Assembly: GCA_035509415.1 (NCBI GenBank)
Contig: DATJLQ010000090.1
Coordinates: 1 to 56,720 of the forward strand
Direction: 5' to 3'
DNA: 56,720 nt
DNA from: DATJLQ01 sp035509415
GTDB lineage: Bacteria; Pseudomonadota; Alphaproteobacteria; JACZXZ01
The first letter of the stretch is position 1. Each line of letters starts with the position of its first letter. The position numbers were made by a program, and so were the translations under genes. This document shows positions 34,559 through 42,410 of the stretch, one piece after another. Below the pieces are notes generated by a model, which saw only the letters and a list, made by a program, of their open reading frames with translations, had not been told where the DNA came from and searched no databases.

Positions 34559-35083
34559 TTACTCGGCCTCTTCAGCCCGCGCACGGCGCGCCGCCTCGGC
34601 CTGGCGGTTGAGCTCGCGCGCCTTAACGATCGCGACCTCTTCGTCCTTGCCGAGAGCCTGGAACGTGAAGCCAAGCTCGCGGATCCTGCGGGCGGGCTGC
34701 CAATACCAGCCGCTCGGCCGCTTGACGAGGTATGGAATGGCTCCCTTCTGTGGCCGTGCGACGGGTCGTCGCTGCTCCACGGTGGATTTGAGACGTTCGG
34801 CCCAGGTAAGGCGTCGTGGCTCATCTTGGACCAAACCGGACAGCCTGTCATAGGCGAGGTCGACCAGTTTTCGATCCCACCGTTTCTCATGCCCGCGCCC
34901 GATCGGACGGCCTGGCGGCCAAATCCCGGCACGGCGCTCAGCATCGAACGTGGTGTCGCCGATGCCGAGATAGGCGCACACCTGTGCCCTGGTCATGCCG
35001 CGAGGCTCGATGGAGTGCTCGAGGGCGGAGCGCCGGCGGCCAGATGCGCGCATGTGAGGGTGATCTTCCTGACGATTTTCCAT
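34559..35083 (-). CDS. Putative DNA-binding protein with excisionase-like HTH
   Basis: 174 residues. The segment GMTRAQVCAYLGIGDTTFDAERRAGIWPPGRPI resembles a MerR/excisionase helix-turn-helix. The C-terminal half (KGAIPYLVKRPSGWYWQPARRIRELGFTFQALG) is basic and ends in a helical tail. Probable role in regulation or excision of the element. Encoded 24 bases after the XRE antitoxin on the same strand. The N-terminal 29 residues may be non-coding if translation starts at the ATG of GMTRAQ. Confidence 0.6.
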   Translation of the reverse strand: MENRQEDHPHMRASGRRRSALEHSIEPRGMTRAQVCAYLGIGDTTFDAERRAGIWPPGRPIGRGHEKRWDRKLVDLAYDRLSGLVQDEPRRLTWAERLKSTVEQRRPVARPQKGAIPYLVKRPSGWYWQPARRIRELGFTFQALGKDEEVAIVKARELNRQAEAARRARAEEAE

Positions 35084-35107
35084 ATGCGCCGCTCGTCGGT
35101 ATCGGGG

Positions 35108-35494
35108 CTATTTTCGCTTGCCGCTGCCCCTCGTGGTCACCAGGTCGTCCATCGCAACGTCGAGCACGACCGCCAGCTTCTTGAGCGCGTGCGCCGAGCC
35201 GGGCTTCTTGTGGCCCTCGATCTCGGAAATGTAGCTGTTGGCAACGCCCGACCGAGAGCTGAGCTCCTGGAGCGTCAACCCACGGTGCTCGCGCCAAATG
35301 CGAATGGGATGCTCGCCACCCATGAGGCGATTCACGAGCTCAGCGGGGAGATAGTCCCGCGTATGACGCTCAAGCCGATCGGTGCGGACGCGCAGGGCAT
35401 CCTCGAGATCCTCGATCCGCGCGATCAGCACCTCGTATTCGGCCCGGGTGATGGGCGCCGGCTCGGTGCGTGCGGCCTTTTGATGTGCGGTCAT
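35108..35494 (-). CDS. XRE-type antitoxin (HigA/RelB-like)
   Basis: 128 residues with a C-terminal Cro/C1 helix-turn-helix (IRIWREHRGLTLQELSSRSGVANSYISEIEGHKKPGS) and a helical N-terminal part. It starts in an ATGA overlap with the RelE/ParE-like toxin gene. Such antitoxins neutralise the toxin and repress the pair by binding a palindrome at the promoter; one is present at 35756-35776. Confidence 0.88.
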   Translation of the reverse strand: MTAHQKAARTEPAPITRAEYEVLIARIEDLEDALRVRTDRLERHTRDYLPAELVNRLMGGEHPIRIWREHRGLTLQELSSRSGVANSYISEIEGHKKPGSAHALKKLAVVLDVAMDDLVTTRGSGKRK

Positions 35495-35754
35495 CGGTAT
35501 GCGTCTCCTCGGGACCCGATCCAGGTCACCACCATCTCGTCGGCCGGTCGGTCGAGCCAGTAGACGGCCCGCCAGTCGCCGCGGCGGTAGCGAAAGCTAT
35601 CCTCGCCCCCTACCAGCGGCTTGACGTTCGGATGCTTGGCGAAGGGGTCGGCGGCTATCTCCTCGAGCGCGTCTCTGATCGCGGTGGCGATCTTGGGCTG
35701 CATCCTCATCAGCGCCTTCACGGCCGCTTTTTCATAGACGAGCTTCACGACCAC
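35491..35754 (-). CDS. RelE/ParE-type toxin
   Basis: Small toxin with VKLVYEKAAVKALMRMQPKIATAIRDALEEIAADPF, then FRYRRGDWRAVYWLD and a terminal GSRGDAYR, all in keeping with RelE/ParE-superfamily mRNA interferases or gyrase inhibitors. The order toxin first, antitoxin second, is the HigBA arrangement. GTG 35754 is chosen because a 21-bp palindrome lies just upstream; an ATG at 35784 would put the palindrome inside the gene. Confidence 0.85.
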   Translation of the reverse strand: MVVKLVYEKAAVKALMRMQPKIATAIRDALEEIAADPFAKHPNVKPLVGGEDSFRYRRGDWRAVYWLDRPADEMVVTWIGSRGDAYR

Positions 35755-35755
35755 G

Positions 35756-35776
35756 ATATTCGCTGATAGCGAATAT
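35756..35776. promoter_or_regulatory. Palindromic operator candidate of the RelE/XRE pair
   Basis: ATATTCGCT-GAT-AGCGAATAT, 9-bp perfect arms around a 3-bp centre, directly upstream of the toxin start. It fits an operator bound by the XRE antitoxin. Confidence 0.65.
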
Positions 35777-35784
35777 TCTGTCAA

Positions 35785-36404
35785 TCATCCTGTCGTGGTT
35801 TGCTGGCGGGTAAATTGGAGCCCCGCGACGGCACGTGGCTTAACGTAATAATAATAAAGAGATTTTTTCACTTCGCGACACGAAGGCCCCGGGGTCGCGA
35901 ATGCCCCGCGGTACTCAATACCTCTAGGAAGGACCCGCTCGCTTTTGCCAGCTCGGCGAAGAGCGTGCGACCCACCCGGGTACCACTTGCCGCGGGCATC
36001 GTGTCGACGACCCACCCACTGCGCCTCGCCGAAGGGCCAGCGGAAGTGATCGCTGGCTCCGGTGCGGGTCGCCAGGCGGCGCCCGCGTGGTGCCTCCGCG
36101 GTCACCCGCCCCTCTGTCGGAAGACAGGGAGGCGAGCCACCCAGAACCCAGGCACCATGCACTGCGCGAGTGGGTGACGTCCAGGGCCTTTTTAAAGGCG
36201 CGTTTCACGCACACCTTGCCAAGCTATTTACTAGGCGCGGGGCAGGGCAAGTAGGCACGACCCAGAAGCGCCGAAAATCGCCAAAATCGAAACCACCGCG
36301 CTACCTCAACAAGGTAATTTTTTCCGCCGCCGGCGATCATCCCTCAAGCGCGGTCGAGCGCGGGGGAAGCTTCAGACGTGCAGCGGTCGAGACCGTGGAT
36401 GAGG
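35785..36404. other. Stretch without a convincing gene
   Basis: This 620-bp stretch holds an AT-rich patch (TAATAATAATAA near 35845), a possible hairpin GGGCCTTTTTAAAGGC region near 36183 and overlapping open frames on both strands. None of the frames has recognisable similarity or a good start. It may be residue of deleted genes. Confidence 0.5.
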
Positions 36405-36770
36405 TGCTATGCGAGCCCGGCCGCGCGCGCGATGAGGAACACACCCGCACCGATGGCGCCGGAGCCAATCGCGCGTACCACCAGCCACCGGACGGCGCGA
36501 GACGCTCGGGGGTGATCGCGGCCGTCACGACGGCCATCGCGCGCAGGTCCATGATCCCGATGGCGACGAGGATCGCCGTCAAATTCACGCAGCGCATGCT
36601 GCAGTGGACACCGAGGCGCAGGCCGGCCAGGCCGTGGCGAAATCCACCGGCATGATGCGACCGCGCCGAGGTGATGCCCGCCACGGCGGTGACGCTCCTT
36701 CCAGGCGGCGAACTGAAATGCTCCCGCGATCGAGACGGCCGCGACAAACTCGGCGGCGTGCACCACGGCG
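36405..36770 (-). pseudogene. DUF2182 membrane protein fragment, frameshifted
   Basis: On the minus strand the pieces EFVAAVSIAGAFQFAAWKE, then (shifted frame) FRHGLAGLRLGVHCSMRCVNLTAIL and IGIMDLRAMAVVTAAITPERLAP, then (back in the first frame) VVRAIGSGAIGAGVFLIARAAGLA line up in order with the C-terminal part of DUF2182 membrane proteins. At least two frameshifts and a missing N-terminal half make it a remnant. The family is normally chromosomal, not phage, so it may be trapped host DNA. Confidence 0.7.
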
Positions 36771-37184
36771 ACCACGATGCAGGCGACGTCGGCGTAGATG
36801 CCGCGGTCCCGCCCGTGGTGCACGATCGCGGTCACGAGCTGGGCGAGCGTGTCGGCATCCTCGAGATCGAGTGCCGCCTCGGCCTGCGCCCGCATGGGCG
36901 CACATATGTCGGCGATGTAGGCGACCGTGTTGTTTCCGAGGGCGGCGCCCAGCCCGCGACGACCGTCGCGGGCGTGACCGGCATCACCTCGCCCTTGCGC
37001 TGATAGTTAACCAGCGCGCGCGCCATCGCGCGCAGGCCGAAGAAGTCGGTCTGGAACGTGAAGGAGGCATCGTCGATCTGCTCGCGCAGCAGGTCCTACC
37101 GGCCCTGTCGCCCGAAATGCGTAGGTTGCCGGGATTGTGCAGTCGCTCTCCGCGGCGGAGATCGCCCGGGGCCAGGTTTGGTCA
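36771..37184 (-). pseudogene. Phage virion (P5-like) structural protein remnant
   Basis: Three minus-strand frames read in order give RRGERLHNPGNLRISGD, then LLREQIDDASFTFQTDFFGLRAMARALVNYQRKG through WAPPSE, then NNTVAYIADICAPMRAQAEAALDLEDADTLAQLVTAIVHH. This is the layout of the prophage structural protein family beginning RGxRNNNPGNIR and containing NYQ, WAPPSEN and IIxHE. Frameshifts near 37095 and near 36950 break it. It directly abuts the DUF2182 fragment. Confidence 0.7.
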
Positions 37185-37334
37185 TGGCTGCAGCCCTTCC
37201 GGCTTGGCCTCGATCGCAGCATGCGCGCCCTCGAGGTTGCCGATGCGCAGGTCGTGCGCGGCGATATCGTGCTTCACGCCGGTTATGTCGACATCGAGGT
37301 TAAACAGCTTGAAGAGCGCCGAGACGCCATCCAC
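37182..37334 (-). CDS. Small coiled-coil phage-type ORF
   Basis: 50-residue frame from GTG 37334: GVSALFKLFNLDVDITGVKHDIAAHDLRIGNLEGAHAAIE. It overlaps the next (broken) structural gene by ATGA. The heptad-like pattern suggests a short coiled coil, as in small proteins found next to lysis or structural genes in prophages. It has no recognised family and may itself be truncated at the 5' end. Confidence 0.4.
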   Translation of the reverse strand: MDGVSALFKLFNLDVDITGVKHDIAAHDLRIGNLEGAHAAIEAKPEGLQP

Positions 37335-37373
37335 GTGCGCCCGAGGCGGCGGCCGCAATGCTATCCGGCGCGA

Positions 37374-37586
37374 TGTCGGCGCCGGCCGGCTTCACTGCTT
37401 GCTTCCGGAGCTTCGCCACCCCGATCTCGCGAGCGTCGCAGCGAACCTTGAGCGTGAGGATCCTGCCTGTCGTCCCGCTGCCCGATGGCGCTGCCGTCGC
37501 ACGTGGCGGTGCCGAGTTGCGGCGACGAGCGCGATCGCGGCAGGGCGGTGCCATGCGCCCATGAAGCCAGCCAGCCGGTCGCGACG
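37374..37586. repeat. 213-bp direct repeat, copy A
   Basis: Matches 38452-38664 over the full 213 bp with about 16 differences counted by eye and no gap, same orientation, about 1.08 kb apart. The repeat lies in the region of broken genes and does not encode a recognised protein. The flanks differ, so the duplication is older than the surrounding rearrangements. Confidence 0.85.
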
Positions 37587-37617
37587 CTCGGGCGCTTGCA
37601 CAACCCCGCGAATGTGA

Positions 37618-37770
37618 AGGCATGAAGGGCGCGTCGGCGCGCGCATCGGCACGCTGGGCCAGCTCGTGGGCGAGTGGGAGCGCGGCGAGGTGACGCCGAC
37701 GACGGCGCTGCTGCTGCGCTGGGCCGCCGCTCTCGGCTGCATCGTCCAATTCAGGCGGTGCGCGCCGTGA
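37618..37770 (+). pseudogene. HTH regulator remnant (C-terminal part)
   Basis: Open frame without a start that reads GARIGTLGQLVGEWERGEVTPTTALLLRWAAALGCIVQF, the tail end of a Cro/C1-type helix-turn-helix domain (recognition-helix WERGEVTP-type segment). The N-terminal helices are missing. Confidence 0.5.
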
Positions 37771-37999
37771 TCGTCGTCTGCAAATCGGCCCGAAAATATA
37801 CGAATCCTATACCGCGTGAGGCGCCGGCGCCCGCGCCGCAACTCGCCGCGTGGGCGGTGGTCGGTTCCTTCGGAATTTGGGCCGAGAGCATCCGGACCAC
37901 GCGCAACGCCGCGATCTAGGCGGCCGTCGGCGCGGGAAGCTGGCGCAAATGGCGGCGCGAGTACCGACTGCGGTGTGTGCGCGTGAAAGCGAGCGAGGC

Positions 38000-38440
38000 A
38001 TGACCGCCGCCCCAACCCGTCCCACGTTGCGCTGGCACGGTGGCAAGTGGCGCCTGGCGCCCTGGATCATCGTGCATTCTCCGCCCCACCGGCTCTCGCT
38101 CAAGCATTTCAGATCAGTTTGCGATTTGGAGCAAAGCGGGGACGCGTTGCCATGTCCTTGTTCCGGCACCTCATTCGAGGTCGAGAAAATTAACACGCCG
38201 CATGTCCAACCCTACGGCGGTGCCGCGTCGATGCTGCTGCGCAAGCCGCCCTGCTACGCCGAGGTCTATAACGATCTCGACGACGACGTGGTCAATTTCT
38301 TTCGCGTGCTGCGCAACCCGGCGATGGCCGCGCGCCTCATCGAGCAGCTCCGCTTGACGCCCTTCGCCCGTGCCGAATTCGAGCTTTCTTACCAGGACGC
38401 CGACTAGTCGCTCGAGCGCGCGCGCCGGCTCGCGGTGAGG
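38000..38440 (+). pseudogene. DNA adenine methylase (Dam) remnant with in-frame insertion
   Basis: N-terminal part of a phage Dam-type methylase: TLRWHGGKWRLAPWII, then QPYGGAASMLLRKPPCYAEVYNDLDDDVVNFFRVLR and LIEQLRLTPFARAEFELSYQDAD. A foreign-looking segment of about 36 codons (about 38093-38200), less GC-rich, splits PPHR from HVQPYGG. A TAG at 38405-38407 ends the frame, after which LERARRLAVRS continues the family sequence for a few codons before homology stops. The catalytic DPPY half is absent, so it is inactive. Confidence 0.8.
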
Positions 38441-38451
38441 AGCGATCTCGG

Positions 38452-38664
38452 TGTCGGCGCCGGCCGGCTTCACTCCTTGCCTCCGGAGCTTCGCCGCCCC
38501 GATCTCGCGAGCGTCGCGGCGAATCTTGAGCGTGCGGATCCTTGCCGTCGTCCCGCTGCCCGATAGCGCTGCCGTTGCGCGTGGCGGCGCCGAGCTGCGG
38601 CGACGAGCGCGATCGCGGCAGGGCGATGCCATGCGCCCATGAAGCCAGCCAGCCGGTCACGACG
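38452..38664. repeat. 213-bp direct repeat, copy B
   Basis: Second copy of the repeat at 37374-37586, same orientation, about 92% identical by eye. It begins 12 bases after the Dam remnant loses homology, so it is next to a rearrangement junction. Confidence 0.85.
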
Positions 38665-38733
38665 TTGACAGTCGAGCGGCTGGCGGCGGCACCTGCACGG
38701 CACCCGCGCGCGGCGCCGAGCGGTTCCGGAGGC

Positions 38734-38931
38734 GAGAAACAACCTTCGGCAAATTTGCGGAAGGTGGCGCAGTCGGATGCGGTCGAACGCCTCGGCATCT
38801 CGGCTCGCTCGGTCACCAACGCGGTCAAGGTCAAGGAAAAGACCGAGCTCGACGTGAAACACGCGATCGAGACGGGGAAGCTGCCGGGCTCGACGCCCGC
38901 CGAGATTCCCGATTTACCCGAAGCCGAGCAG
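38734..38931 (+). pseudogene. ParB/KorB-like HTH fragment
   Basis: The plus-strand frame LRKVAQSDAVERLGISARSVTNAVKVKEKTELDVKHAIETGKLP and PDLPEAEQ resembles the helix-turn-helix part of phage ParB-like or methylase-linked regulators. No proper start and no C-terminal part is present. It ends close to the start of a truncated gene on the opposite strand, marking a junction. Confidence 0.5.
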
Positions 38932-38997
38932 CCGTGCATCGTGACGGCACCCGCCGATGGTCCCGCGCGCCACGCGCGCACGGCGCTCAGAATTCTG

Positions 38998-39036
38998 GCT
39001 CGCGTCGGTCCATTCGATCTTCGAGGAATCGCTCAT
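38998..39036 (-). pseudogene. 5' stub of a DUF5131 (phage Gp37/Gp68) gene
   Basis: ATG at 39036, in ATGA overlap with the J-domain gene stop, encodes MSDSSKIEWTDAS. This matches the conserved start of Gp37/Gp68-family (DUF5131) proteins, after which similarity ends abruptly. The family is normally over 200 residues. A deletion or inversion endpoint lies at about 38997. Confidence 0.6.
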
Positions 39037-39623
39037 GCCTTCAGCTCCTCGCGCGCTTGCCGGATGGCGTCGGCGATCGCGTTGAACGTGCCGGCGTCGC
39101 CGCCCCTGTCCGGGTGGTGCGCCTTGACGAGCTCGCGATAGCGCGTCTCGATCGTCGCCATGTCGCGCGTGCCCTCGGGCAGCCCCAGCGCGTCCCACCA
39201 GGGCCGCGCGAGTTGGCCGTCGGGCCCCTTGGGCGGCGGCAATGCGGTAAAGCCGCGGAAGCTCGCGCGCACGATGTTGAGGCCGCCGTGACGCAGCTTG
39301 GTCCGCTCCGCCTCGACGATGTGGACGATCGCCTGTAGGTTCTCGGCCGGGGTCGCGTAGCGGTCGACGGCGATGCAGCAATCCATGCCGAGCCAACGGA
39401 AATAGACCGCGACCCCGCCGTCCCTTGGGCGGCTCGTCATGAGCGTGACGTTGGAACTCACGATCAGGTTTTCGACCGGCTTGTCGCTGTCCTTGCCGAA
39501 GAGGCGAAGGGACTGGACGATGTTGTTCGCGGCCGTGCTGAGCTCCGACCGGAAGCCACTTTTCGCCTTGCGCTCGGTGCGGGGCATCCCGAAGGGCCAA
39601 TGGAGCGGATAGGCTTGGGTCAC
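39033..39623 (-). CDS. Phage J-domain protein
   Basis: 196 residues. The C-terminal J domain (about 140-196) has RYRELVKAHHPDRGGDAGTFNAIADAIRQAREEL with the HPD motif needed to stimulate Hsp70. The N-terminal part (RTERKAKSGFRSELSTAANNIVQSLRLFG; VAVYFRWLGMDCCIAVDRYATPAENLQAIVHIVEAER) is a separate domain found with J domains in alphaproteobacterial phages. The GTG start overlaps the upstream DUF6362-type gene by GTGA. It may recruit host DnaK to a phage replication or assembly step (inference). Confidence 0.85.
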   Translation of the reverse strand: MTQAYPLHWPFGMPRTERKAKSGFRSELSTAANNIVQSLRLFGKDSDKPVENLIVSSNVTLMTSRPRDGGVAVYFRWLGMDCCIAVDRYATPAENLQAIVHIVEAERTKLRHGGLNIVRASFRGFTALPPPKGPDGQLARPWWDALGLPEGTRDMATIETRYRELVKAHHPDRGGDAGTFNAIADAIRQAREELKA

Positions 39624-39997
39624 GGGCGCCCACCTTTCGCGCGCGTCGGGAGCGCGACCGCCTCGCGGTGGTTGCCGATGCGCCGGCAGATGCGATCGAT
39701 CCCCTGGCGATAGCGGTGGGCGATTGCTGCCCGTGGTCTTCCGGCCCGATCGAGCGACGCGATGCGCTGAAACGAAACACCGAGCGCCCGCGCGAGCATG
39801 ATCCCGTACAGATCCTTGTCGTCGTAACACCAGGTCAGCCAGCCGAGCGCTTCGTCCATGCGCTCGATCTCGGCTGCGCTCGGGCGGGCCGGTAATTTGA
39901 CCTCGAATTCGCATGGGACGGATGGGCCGTCGGTGAGCTGGAGGCACTTCAGCACCTCGCCCGCGGCGAGGAGTCGAGTGTCGATCTGTCCGGACAT
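39620..39997 (-). CDS. DUF6362-like phage protein
   Basis: 125 residues. ERMDEALGWLTWCYDDKDLYGIMLARALGVSFQRIASLDRAGRPRAAIAHRYRQGIDRICRRI looks like a sigma-like or DUF6362 helix-turn-helix protein common in alphaproteobacterial prophages near replication genes. ATG 39997 (MSGQID) is preferred to a longer in-frame start at 40039, which lies in the promoter. First gene of a minus-strand pair with the J-domain gene. Confidence 0.65.
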   Translation of the reverse strand: MSGQIDTRLLAAGEVLKCLQLTDGPSVPCEFEVKLPARPSAAEIERMDEALGWLTWCYDDKDLYGIMLARALGVSFQRIASLDRAGRPRAAIAHRYRQGIDRICRRIGNHREAVALPTRAKGGRP

Positions 39998-40100
39998 CGT
40001 TTCTGCCTCGTTGCAAATGGTTGCGGTTGGTTGTAACATAACGGCGTCGGAGGGCGGCAGTCAACAACCATCTGCACCCAATTTCTACCACGAGGGAACC

Positions 40101-40265
40101 GTGACCAAGTCAGCGGCCATCCATATCCGTGTAGCGCCGGCTATCAAAAAAGCGGCCGAAAAGGCGGCTGAGGCCGACAGGCGCAGCGTTGCCTCGCTCG
40201 TCGAGAAGATCCTGGTCGAACACCTCGTCGAGGCTGGATACCTGAAGCCAGCAGCCGCGGAGTAG
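40101..40265 (+). CDS. Ribbon-helix-helix protein
   Basis: 54-residue Arc/CopG-like regulator: IHIRVAPAIKKAAEKAAEADRRSVASLVEKILVEHLVE. The GTG start has GAGGGA upstream. It is divergent from the DUF6362/J-domain pair; the GTTG-rich region between (40010-40080) may carry its operator. Confidence 0.8.
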   Translation: MTKSAAIHIRVAPAIKKAAEKAAEADRRSVASLVEKILVEHLVEAGYLKPAAAE

Positions 40266-40519
40266 CTCGGGCGCCATCTAACGGGGCATTTGCCCGCCGT
40301 GCATGGCGCCGAGATGGCTATTGCCGTCGTTCGAGGGTAGAGGGGGGCCTTGTGGGGCCCGCGGCGGCCCTGGACGGCCGCCAGCAATCGGCCCCGACCT
40401 TACCTTCGGCATCAGCTCGAGCACCGATTCCAGGTTATCAATGCTCACGGCCGGCCGCGGGACCGCATGAACAGGTGCTCGATCACGTCGCGGGCAAGGT
40501 GGGATTGGAGGGGGAGCCA

Positions 40520-41050
40520 ATGCTCAGAATTCTGGCGTTTCTAATGGCCTTCGGGGCGATCGCGGCGGCTCGGGGTGCCGAGCTACCGACCTTCGACCCG
40601 GCGGTTGTCTGCGCCAAGGCGCCGATCGACCAGGCGAGAAGGGCCTGTATCGACAATGAAGGGCACATGCGCGCGGCGCTCGCGGCCGAGGGGCTCGACG
40701 ACCGCCTTATGGCATTCTGCACCGCCTACGCCGTCTATCACCGGAACGGCTACATGGGTATGATGGAGTGCGTTCTCCAGACCCGGCATGAAGAGCAGGT
40801 CGCGCAACTCGAGAACGCTTGGGGCCTATTGGGCTCCAATTACTGTGTGAAAACCTTCCCCGAGGGACAGTCGACCGAGGCGGAATTTCTGCATTGCAGG
40901 GAGGCCGAGCGTGTAGCTCGGCTCGAATTCGAGGTCCGCGACGCGCCCTATCCGGCGCCGGCGTTCAGCGCGTGCCTGAGCAAAGCGCAGGCGGCCGGCA
41001 AGAGCTTCGTGATGCTGAACGACTGTCTCGGCGGCGCCGCAAGCAAATAG
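40520..41050 (+). CDS. Exported cysteine-containing hypothetical protein
   Basis: 176 residues with a signal peptide (MLRILAFLMAFGAIAAARGAE) and seven cysteines in the mature part, in spacings (VVCAKAP, RACIDNE, AFCTAY, MECVLQ, NYCVKT, LHCREA, SACLSK, NDCLGG) that suggest several disulfides. ATG 40520 follows GGAGGGGGAG. No family recognised. An exported cargo gene in a prophage could be a lysogenic-conversion factor. The 254 bp before it show no gene. Confidence 0.7.
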   Translation: MLRILAFLMAFGAIAAARGAELPTFDPAVVCAKAPIDQARRACIDNEGHMRAALAAEGLDDRLMAFCTAYAVYHRNGYMGMMECVLQTRHEEQVAQLENAWGLLGSNYCVKTFPEGQSTEAEFLHCREAERVARLEFEVRDAPYPAPAFSACLSKAQAAGKSFVMLNDCLGGAASK

Positions 41051-41153
41051 GGTGAGCGAGAGCGCGGGACCGTTGCTATTTCGACGGGCGGGCGGGCGCG
41101 GCGTCTCGGGACGCTATAAGGCGCCCCGCGTCCGTCCTTCGTGAAGGTGATGA

Positions 41154-42068
41154 TTAAATGCCATCCGTGCTGATCTCCAAGGACTCGCGAATCCTCAAGA
41201 CGAGATCGACCTCTGCCGGATCCTGGGTCCCATCCGCGTTCATGACCGCGATCGCACTGTCGAGCAGGTGGCGCCGTTCGCTGACGTCCTCTCGGCCGAG
41301 CCGCTCGAGGCATTCACCCAAGACGTCGGCGTGAGGAGTCAGGCGTCGAAGATAAGCCGCGATGGCACGGCAATCGGCGTCGCCGGATGGAATTCCGGCG
41401 CGCTCCGCACGATGGACCACATAGTCGAGAACGACCTCTATCTCCTCGTCGGCGAGATGTCGATCGGCGCGGGCCATCGCGACCAGAACCCGGAGGCCAT
41501 CGCGCGCAATCCGGCGCTGCGCATAGCCCGGCTTGCCGGCTCCAACCGTCGCCGATGATCGAGCCCGCCTCGCGGAGGTCCGCTTGACGGCGACCTCCTT
41601 CACCATCTCGGGGCGCGCGCCGGGCTTGATTTCGGCAGGGCTCGTCGAGAGGTGACCAAAATCGACGTGGAGTTCCTCGGCGAAGAAACGGCGCGGGTTC
41701 CAGACAACACCATCGCCATCGATGACGTCGGTGATCCGATCGAAGCGGAAGGTTCGGAGGGCACGCCGTTCATGGCAAAAGCAGACGATGCAGACGTTCC
41801 CGGAGGGCGTCAGGCCAATTTGCCGGATCGTCACCCGCCGCCTTGTCGCGGTTCCCGCGGCGTCGCGGTACTCGATGCCGAACGACACACCCGAAAGATC
41901 GTCGTCGAGCGGCTTGAGCCAGTGCTCACGAGGCAGCGGCGGCGGCGCGATCTCGGTTTCCGGATGATCGGGAGAGTGGAGATTTTCGGCTGCAAAAGAG
42001 GCGTGCATCGGGGGCGGGGTGCCCTCCGTCCGCCTGAAAAGACCTGCGAGACGCCCAAACTGGCTCAT
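41154..42068 (-). CDS. WYL-domain plus TerB-like protein
   Basis: 304 residues. A central WYL domain (GIEYRDAAGTATRRRVTIRQIGLTPSGNVCIVCFCHERRALRTFRFDRI) is a ligand-sensing fold common in defence regulators. The C-terminal TerB-like helical domain (DGLRVLVAMARADRHLADEEIEVVLDYV; LLDSAIAVMNADGTQDPAEVDLVLRI) is linked to membrane stress and tellurite/phage-resistance systems. No N-terminal winged helix is seen, so it is not a usual WYL repressor. Start ATG 42068 (MSQFGR). Stand-alone gene in the element. Confidence 0.75.
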   Translation of the reverse strand: MSQFGRLAGLFRRTEGTPPPMHASFAAENLHSPDHPETEIAPPPLPREHWLKPLDDDLSGVSFGIEYRDAAGTATRRRVTIRQIGLTPSGNVCIVCFCHERRALRTFRFDRITDVIDGDGVVWNPRRFFAEELHVDFGHLSTSPAEIKPGARPEMVKEVAVKRTSARRARSSATVGAGKPGYAQRRIARDGLRVLVAMARADRHLADEEIEVVLDYVVHRAERAGIPSGDADCRAIAAYLRRLTPHADVLGECLERLGREDVSERRHLLDSAIAVMNADGTQDPAEVDLVLRIRESLEISTDGI

Positions 42069-42410
42069 CGCCGCCCCCTGATATCCGGGAATTATGGCAC
42101 CCTGATCGGGAGTTGAACAGGGAGAGAAGCCTACAATCAATGCCATCAATTCGATCCGGCTCAAGGATCGCACCGATTGCCGGCGACCGTGAGGGTGCCC
42201 CTGGGTTCATGGCCGCTCGGATTCGCAGAAATTCACGACCGCCTTGGGCCGACGGATAAGTCCGTAAATTTGCCGACTTCGGTGCCCGGCGCGCCTGTCA
42301 TCGCGAAGCTGCCGCACTACCCACACCCGCGCACCGTGGCGCGTTCGCGCGCACGACCACCCGATGCTCAGGATTCGGCGCCCGGCACTCGGCAAAATTG
42401 CCGAGACGGT
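42069..42410. other. Intergenic stretch, no convincing gene
   Basis: 342 bp between the WYL-TerB gene and the next minus-strand gene. Only short open frames without family similarity. A small inverted motif GACGGATAAGTCC lies near 42252. It probably contains the WYL-TerB promoter. Confidence 0.45.

Noticed and set aside
35785..36214. Open frames of about 96-125 codons on both strands
   Set aside because: No start with a ribosome-binding site, no recognisable family and no support from neighbours; left as an unassigned stretch.
38985..40536. Shared 15-mer GCTCAGAATTCTGGC at 38985 and 40522 as a recombination site
   Set aside because: A single 15-base match is expected by chance in a sequence of this size, and the flanks show no similarity.
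42207..42395. 62-codon minus-strand frame after the WYL-TerB gene
   Set aside because: Arg-rich, GC-driven composition and no ribosome-binding site or similarity.
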